Shown here piece after piece: positions 60,798 to 64,000 of a DNA stretch of 64,000 bases. A model generated the notes under the pieces. The model saw only the letters and a program-made list of their open reading frames with translations, made no database searches and was not told the DNA's origin. How positions within the stretch are numbered: the first letter of the stretch is position 1; the number at the start of each line of letters is the position of its first letter. The position numbers and the translations under genes are program-made. The DNA is from Paratinospora sagittata (lineage: Eukaryota > Streptophyta > Magnoliopsida > Ranunculales > Menispermaceae), in contig CM069612.1 in the NCBI GenBank assembly GCA_035771175.1, positions 30,390,150 through 30,454,149 on the forward strand. The letters are read 5' to 3'.

Positions 60798-61155
60798 TGT
60801 TAGAAATTAACATACATTTATAGTAAACATGATTCATTTGGGAACTTCATAGTGAATGTATCTTGATGTAAACATATTTAATAGGTTCATGTTTAATAGG
60901 TTCATGAATGTATCTATAAGTTAATGAATACATGTATGTACCTAGGATAGTGTGATCCATGAACTTAGTAGTTCGTGTATGTGAAGATTCATGTATGCAT
61001 TTATTGTATTTGCCTAGGTAGGGTCTTATAAATACCTCATGTATTTCTCATTTTCAAATCAAGCAAACTGCACAAGTTTAAGTGCAAGTTCATGTCCTTC
61101 TCCTTCTTCAATATTTTTCTTGTTTAGAGTTTGTGTGCTCACTACGTTTTCAACA
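60798..61155 (+). repeat. Copia-2 5' LTR
   Basis: 358 bp from TGTTAGAAATTAAC to GTTTTCAACA, three bases before the primer site. The partner LTR is outside the window. A likely TATA box is near 61028 (tataaata). Confidence 0.8.
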
Positions 61156-61158
61156 AAG

Positions 61159-61170
61159 TGGTATCAGAGC
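61159..61170 (+). other. Copia-2 primer-binding site
   Basis: TGGTATCAGAGC, exact complement of the initiator tRNA-Met 3' end. Confidence 0.9.
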
Positions 61171-61183
61171 AAGGTTGGTCTCA

Positions 61184-62075
61184 ATGGCTTCCAACAACAA
61201 CATGTTGCTACCCCAACTTCCCAAGTTGAATGGGAAGAACTATACTCAATGGAGTATTCAGATGAGGTGTTGTACAAGTCACAAGACTTGTGGGACATAG
61301 TCGAGAATGGCTATGTTGAACCAGAAAATCAAGTTGATCTCACCCAACAACAAGGCAACGAGTTGAAGGAGAATTGAAAGAAGGACAATAAGGAGTTTTA
61401 CTTCATCTTTCAAACAGTAAACGAAGCGATGTTCGAGAGAATTTCCACAACCACTTCAACAAAGCAAGCATGGAATACTTTCTACAATACATACAAGGGA
61501 GAAGATGAGGTGAAAATGGTGAGATTACAATATCTACGTAGTGAATTTGACATCATACGCATGAAGGACTCAGAAACTATTGAAGATTACTTCAATCAGG
61601 TCATTGCCATAGTGAACCAGATGAGACAAAATGGTGAAAATATTGAAGATCAAAGAGTTGTTGAAAAGATTCTTCGAAGCATGTCTCGAAAGTTCGAGTA
61701 CATTGTTGTTGCAATAGAAGAATCTAAAGACCTTTCTACAATGTCTTCGAAAATCTTGATGGGATCATTACAGTCTCATGAACTTCGGTTCAAACAATTC
61801 GACTCTACTCCTTTAGAACAAGCATTCCAAACACAAGCATCTTTCAAAGGAGGTTCTAGAAGAAGAAGGGGAGGTCACAACAACTGTGGATGAGGAAGGA
61901 GTCAAGGAAGCCAAAAAAGCCAACATGGGCAACAAAAAGATGACACTTCATATACGTCATCTAAAGGAGGAAAAGGACGAGGACGTGCAAGCTATAGAGG
62001 AAGGGGCCATAATCAGAAGCAGGTTCTATGCTACAATTGCAACAAGTTTGGGCATTATCAATATAAATGCTGGGG
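61184..62075 (+). pseudogene. Copia-2 gag
   Basis: The ATG at 61184 opens MASNNNMLLPQLPKLNGKNY. A frameshift near 61260 moves to the frame of DLWDIVENGY, then a stop lies at 61375-61377. The capsid continues at 61429-61893 (FERISTTTSTKQAW, DYFNQVIAIVNQMR), with another stop at 61891. It ends in a CCHC knuckle (CYNCNKFGHYQYKC, ~62030-62072). Confidence 0.88.
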
Positions 62076-62103
62076 AAAGAAGAATAATGATCAGATTGTC
62101 TTC

Positions 62104-63992
62104 ATGCAAGAGAAAAGTCAGGACCATGATGAAGGAGCAATATTTCTTACCTGTGCTACTACACAGGAGGATGATCAAGATGAAATTTGGTATCTTGATA
62201 GTGGTTGCAGTAATCACATGACGAGGAATCGAAAAGCATTTGTAACTTTGGATGAATCTATCCAAAGTGAAGTCAGAACGGGAGATGACAAAAGGCTTCA
62301 AGTCAAAGGAAGCAGTGACATTTTAGTGAATACCAAAAGAGGTACAAAACATATTTCTAATGTTTTCTTTGTCCCTGGCCTCAAACACAATCTTCTTAGT
62401 GTTGGGCAATTGTTTTTGAAGCAATATAATGTCAAGTTTTACAATAATGCATGTGAGATCAAGGATATGAGCAATACTCTTGTTGCTAAGGTGAAGATGA
62501 CACATAACAAGATGTTCCCCTTGAAGATCAGAACTAAAGCATTTTCTTGCTTTAGTACAATTGTGAAAGACCCATCATGGCTATAGCATTAGCGGTTTGG
62601 ACATTTGAGTTTTAAAATGTTGACTCATATGTACAAGCATCACATGGTGAGTGGAATGTCGGGCATTCACCAACCCGATCACGTTTGTGAAGGGTGTGCA
62701 CTTGGAAAGCAACATCAAGAGTCCTTTCCAAACAAAAGTACATGGAGAACATTAAGGTGTTTTGAGCTAGTTCACACAGATCTATTTTGACCGATGCAAA
62801 CAACATCTCTTGAAGGTAATCGGTATTTTCTTACATTCATTGATGATTATAGTAGAAAAACTTGGATTTGTTTTTCGAAGGAAAAATAAAAAGTCATAAG
62901 TACTCCAAAATCTTCAAATCCATCGCTGAAAATGAATGTGGTTTCAAAATCAAGACCTTACATTCTGATTGTGGTGGAAAGTACGTTGCACTCTCAGATT
63001 TCTTGAAGGAGCATGGCATTCGACACCAACTCACTATTCGGTATACTCCCTAGCAAAATGGAGTTGCTGGAAGAAAGAACAGAGCCATCATGAAGCTAGC
63101 AAGAAGTATGTTGAAAGCTAAAGGAATGCCAAACACTTTTTGGGCTGAAACAGTTGCATGCACGGTGTATCTGTTGAATAGTGCTGCCACCAAAAGTGTT
63201 CATGACATGACGCCGTATGAAGCTTGGAGCGGCGAGAAGCCTCATGTCAGCCATCTTCGAATATTTGGGAGCATTACCTACTCCCATGTACCTGATGCTA
63301 GGAGAAGTAAACTTGATGACAAATCTGAGAAGTGTATACTTGTGGGCTATAGTTAAAATTCTAAAGCCTACAAGTTATACAATCTTGTCACCAAGAAGAC
63401 TATCATAAGTCGAGATGTTTTGTTCAATAAAGAAGAGTCTTGGAATTGGGATGGAAACGCCAAGCAAAAATCAATTGTCATGAAGGAAGAAGGACCAGAA
63501 AGTCAGAATGACAATCGTGGAGGCGTGAATGATCCATCCTCATCTTCATCTTCATCATCATCTTCTTCAAGTGATGATGACTCTCCTCCAAGAAAAATCA
63601 GAAGCATTTTTTATATATATAACTCAACAAGGGAAATGTTAGATGATGATTTGACAAATTTTGATCTCTTTGCTGATACTGATCCAATCACTTTTGAAGA
63701 AGCCTCACAACATGCAAAGTGGAGACAAGCAATGAATCAAGAAATTGATTCCATACAAAGAAATGAAACTTGGGAGGTAGTTAAGCTTCCAAAAGGAAAG
63801 AAAACCATTGGGGCTAAGTGGATTCCCAAAACCAAGTTAAATTCACAAGGAGAAGTTGAAAAGCACAAAACACGACTCGTGGTGAAAGGCTACAAGCAAA
63901 AACATGGGATTGACTACCAAGAAGTTTTTGCTTCTGTTGCAAGCCTTGAAATAATCTGGTTAGTCCTTGCTTTGGCAGCACAACATGGCTAG
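62104..63992 (+). pseudogene. Copia-2 protease, integrase and reverse transcriptase start
   Basis: The protease has WYLDSGCSNHMT (DSG site) at ~62189. A stop at 62584 follows. The pre-integrase zinc module is at 62605-62790 (GHLSFKML, CEGCALGKQHQ), and integrase pieces are at 62862-63356 (HSDCGGKY, NTFWAETVACTVYLLN). The frame 63420-63992 has a serine-rich linker and RT start (RNETWEVVKLPKGKKTIGAK, KARLVVKGY-type KTRLVVKGYKQKHGIDY). Stops at 62788, 63051 and 63354 and a frameshift near 62870 disable it. Confidence 0.88.
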
Positions 63993-64000
63993 AGCATTCA

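Larger units (their letters stand above)
60798..64000 (+). mobile_element. Copia-2: Ty1/copia LTR retrotransposon, left part, running off the window
   Basis: The 5' LTR is followed by an exact initiator-tRNA-Met primer site, then gag, zinc knuckle, protease, pre-integrase, integrase and the start of reverse transcriptase, on the plus strand. This is copia order. It has inserted in intron 6 of CslH copy 3, antisense to the gene. Several stops mark it as defective. Confidence 0.9.

Noticed and set aside
61039..61377. Host gene starting in the Copia-2 LTR
   Set aside because: The frame runs through the LTR and primer site into gag; the gag start at 61184 explains the coding signal.

Overview
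The window is nuclear DNA of a flowering plant, most probably a eudicot and possibly woody. It is AT-rich, has GT-AG introns, carries a decayed plastid 23S rRNA insertion, and is dominated by nested LTR retrotransposons. The species cannot be fixed from the sequence.

The backbone is a tandem array of three cellulose synthase-like genes of the CslH/CslB clade, all on the minus strand. Copy 1 (1-8015) lacks its last ~120 bp beyond the left edge and is frameshifted in its last exon. Copy 2 (18034-24151) has nine exons and encodes a complete 768-residue enzyme with all glycosyltransferase-2 motifs. Copy 3 (56368-60595 visible) shows its last three exons intact, with its first six presumably past the right edge. 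The intergenic DNA between copies 1/2 and 2/3 shares recognisable blocks, and an inverted-repeat element sits in intron 6 of all three copies. The array therefore arose by segmental tandem duplication of gene plus flank.

Transposons have since filled the array. Between copies 1 and 2 is a gutted CACTA element (from 9799). Between copies 2 and 3 are two nests. Nest one is Copia-1 (25457-43537), split by the chromovirus-like Gypsy-1 (29557-40434, target duplication AAGGC), which is itself split by a solo LTR (35563-35989, target duplication CATAA). Copia-1 also carries a large LTR (40909-43221) holding a LINE tail. Nest two is a 5'-truncated Gypsy-3 (44560-56014), split by Gypsy-2 (47185-52579, target duplication CAACA). 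Copy 3 introns hold a LINE fragment (58623-60350) and the start of Copia-2 (60798 to the edge). Intron 6 of copy 1 holds the plastid 23S fragment (3225-4383).

No new multi-gene system is evident. The most unusual structures are: a 480-bp palindrome fused to a 3' LTR plus primer-binding site inside one integrated Gypsy-1 unit; a bHLH (SAC51/bHLH143-145-like) gene fragment inside the Gypsy-3 LTR; a 241-bp direct repeat flanking the 5'-truncated Gypsy-3; and a reverse transcriptase domain of Gypsy-2 broken at one point with its N-terminal half lying inverted inside the LTR.
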